Below are positions 6,264 to 6,322 of a DNA stretch of 6,322 bases, piece after piece. The stretch spans positions 48,150 to 54,471 of the forward strand of contig CAJUIV010000008.1 in the NCBI GenBank assembly GCA_910586905.1, given 5' to 3'. The notes beneath the pieces are model-generated. The model saw only the letters and a list, made by a program, of their open reading frames with translations. It was not told the origin of the DNA and searched no databases. The position numbers and the translations under genes are program-made. This DNA is from an uncultured Christensenellaceae bacterium (GTDB lineage: Bacteria > Bacillota > Clostridia > Christensenellales > CAG-314). How positions within the stretch are numbered: position 1 is the stretch's first letter; each line of letters begins with the position of its first letter.

Positions 6264-6322
6264 ATAAAGATTTATCCAAATCGTCTGCCGAAAGGCGACA
6301 CACCGTTATCGGTGAAACCCAC
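6238..6322 (+). ncRNA. tracrRNA (3' end cut by window edge)
   Basis: This is the trans-activating CRISPR RNA, which pairs with crRNA repeats and forms the Cas9-bound scaffold. The anti-repeat spans 6239-6265. Bases 6259-6265 pair with repeat nucleotides 1-7 (with G-U pairs at both ends). G6258 faces AA as the characteristic bulge, and 6243-6257 form 15 bp with repeat nucleotides 10-24. After one mismatch, three more pairs follow at 6239-6241. The nexus hairpin follows (GATTT 6269-6273, loop ATCC, AAATC 6278-6282). A second hairpin is GTC(T)GCC 6283-6289, GAAA loop, GGCGAC 6294-6299. A third is CACCG 6301-6305, TTAT, CGGTG 6310-6314. AAACCCAC at the edge probably begins a terminator stem outside the window. 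The gene lies divergently beside cas9. Its boundaries are predicted, not measured. Confidence 0.93.

Overview
The window holds an almost complete type II-A CRISPR-Cas9 locus. It is AT-rich, yet many codons contain CpG. The subtype (Csn2 present), the 36-bp GTTTGAG...TAAAAC repeat and the tracrRNA style all fit a low-G+C Bacillota (Firmicutes) member, probably Clostridia-like. No species can be named from the sequence alone.

Layout, read on the minus strand from right to left: cas9 (6197-1989), cas1 (1987-1118), cas2 (1121-801) and csn2 (804-130) form one tight operon. There is a 1-nt gap between cas9 and cas1, then two 4-nt ATGA overlaps. Next come a leader of about 92 nt (129-38) with its own promoter and the first, leader-proximal repeat (37-2). 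The array itself runs off the left edge, so only one base of the newest spacer is visible. At the right end a tracrRNA gene points the other way (+ strand, predicted start 6238). It has a strong consensus promoter lying between it and cas9. Its anti-repeat, nexus and two further hairpins are visible, and its 3' end is cut by the right edge.

How the parts fit: tracrRNA pairs with the repeat portion of pre-crRNA (about 7 bp lower stem, bulge, 15 bp upper stem). In this class of system, host RNase III processes that duplex and Cas9 uses it to cut invading DNA. Cas1, Cas2 and Csn2, with Cas9, acquire new spacers at the leader-repeat junction, which carries the ATTTGAG anchoring motif. All catalytic residues expected of Cas9 (RuvC and HNH) and Cas1 are present, so the system looks functional.

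The system class is known. The most notable non-coding signal is a 14-nt element at the predicted start of the leader transcript that is perfectly complementary to the repeat. From the -10 box through this element, the leader aligns without gaps to the tracrRNA promoter and anti-repeat at 22 of 27 positions. The leader RNA therefore begins like a tracrRNA. This suggests a leader-repeat stem that could affect processing of the newest crRNA, and possibly a shared origin of leader and tracrRNA.
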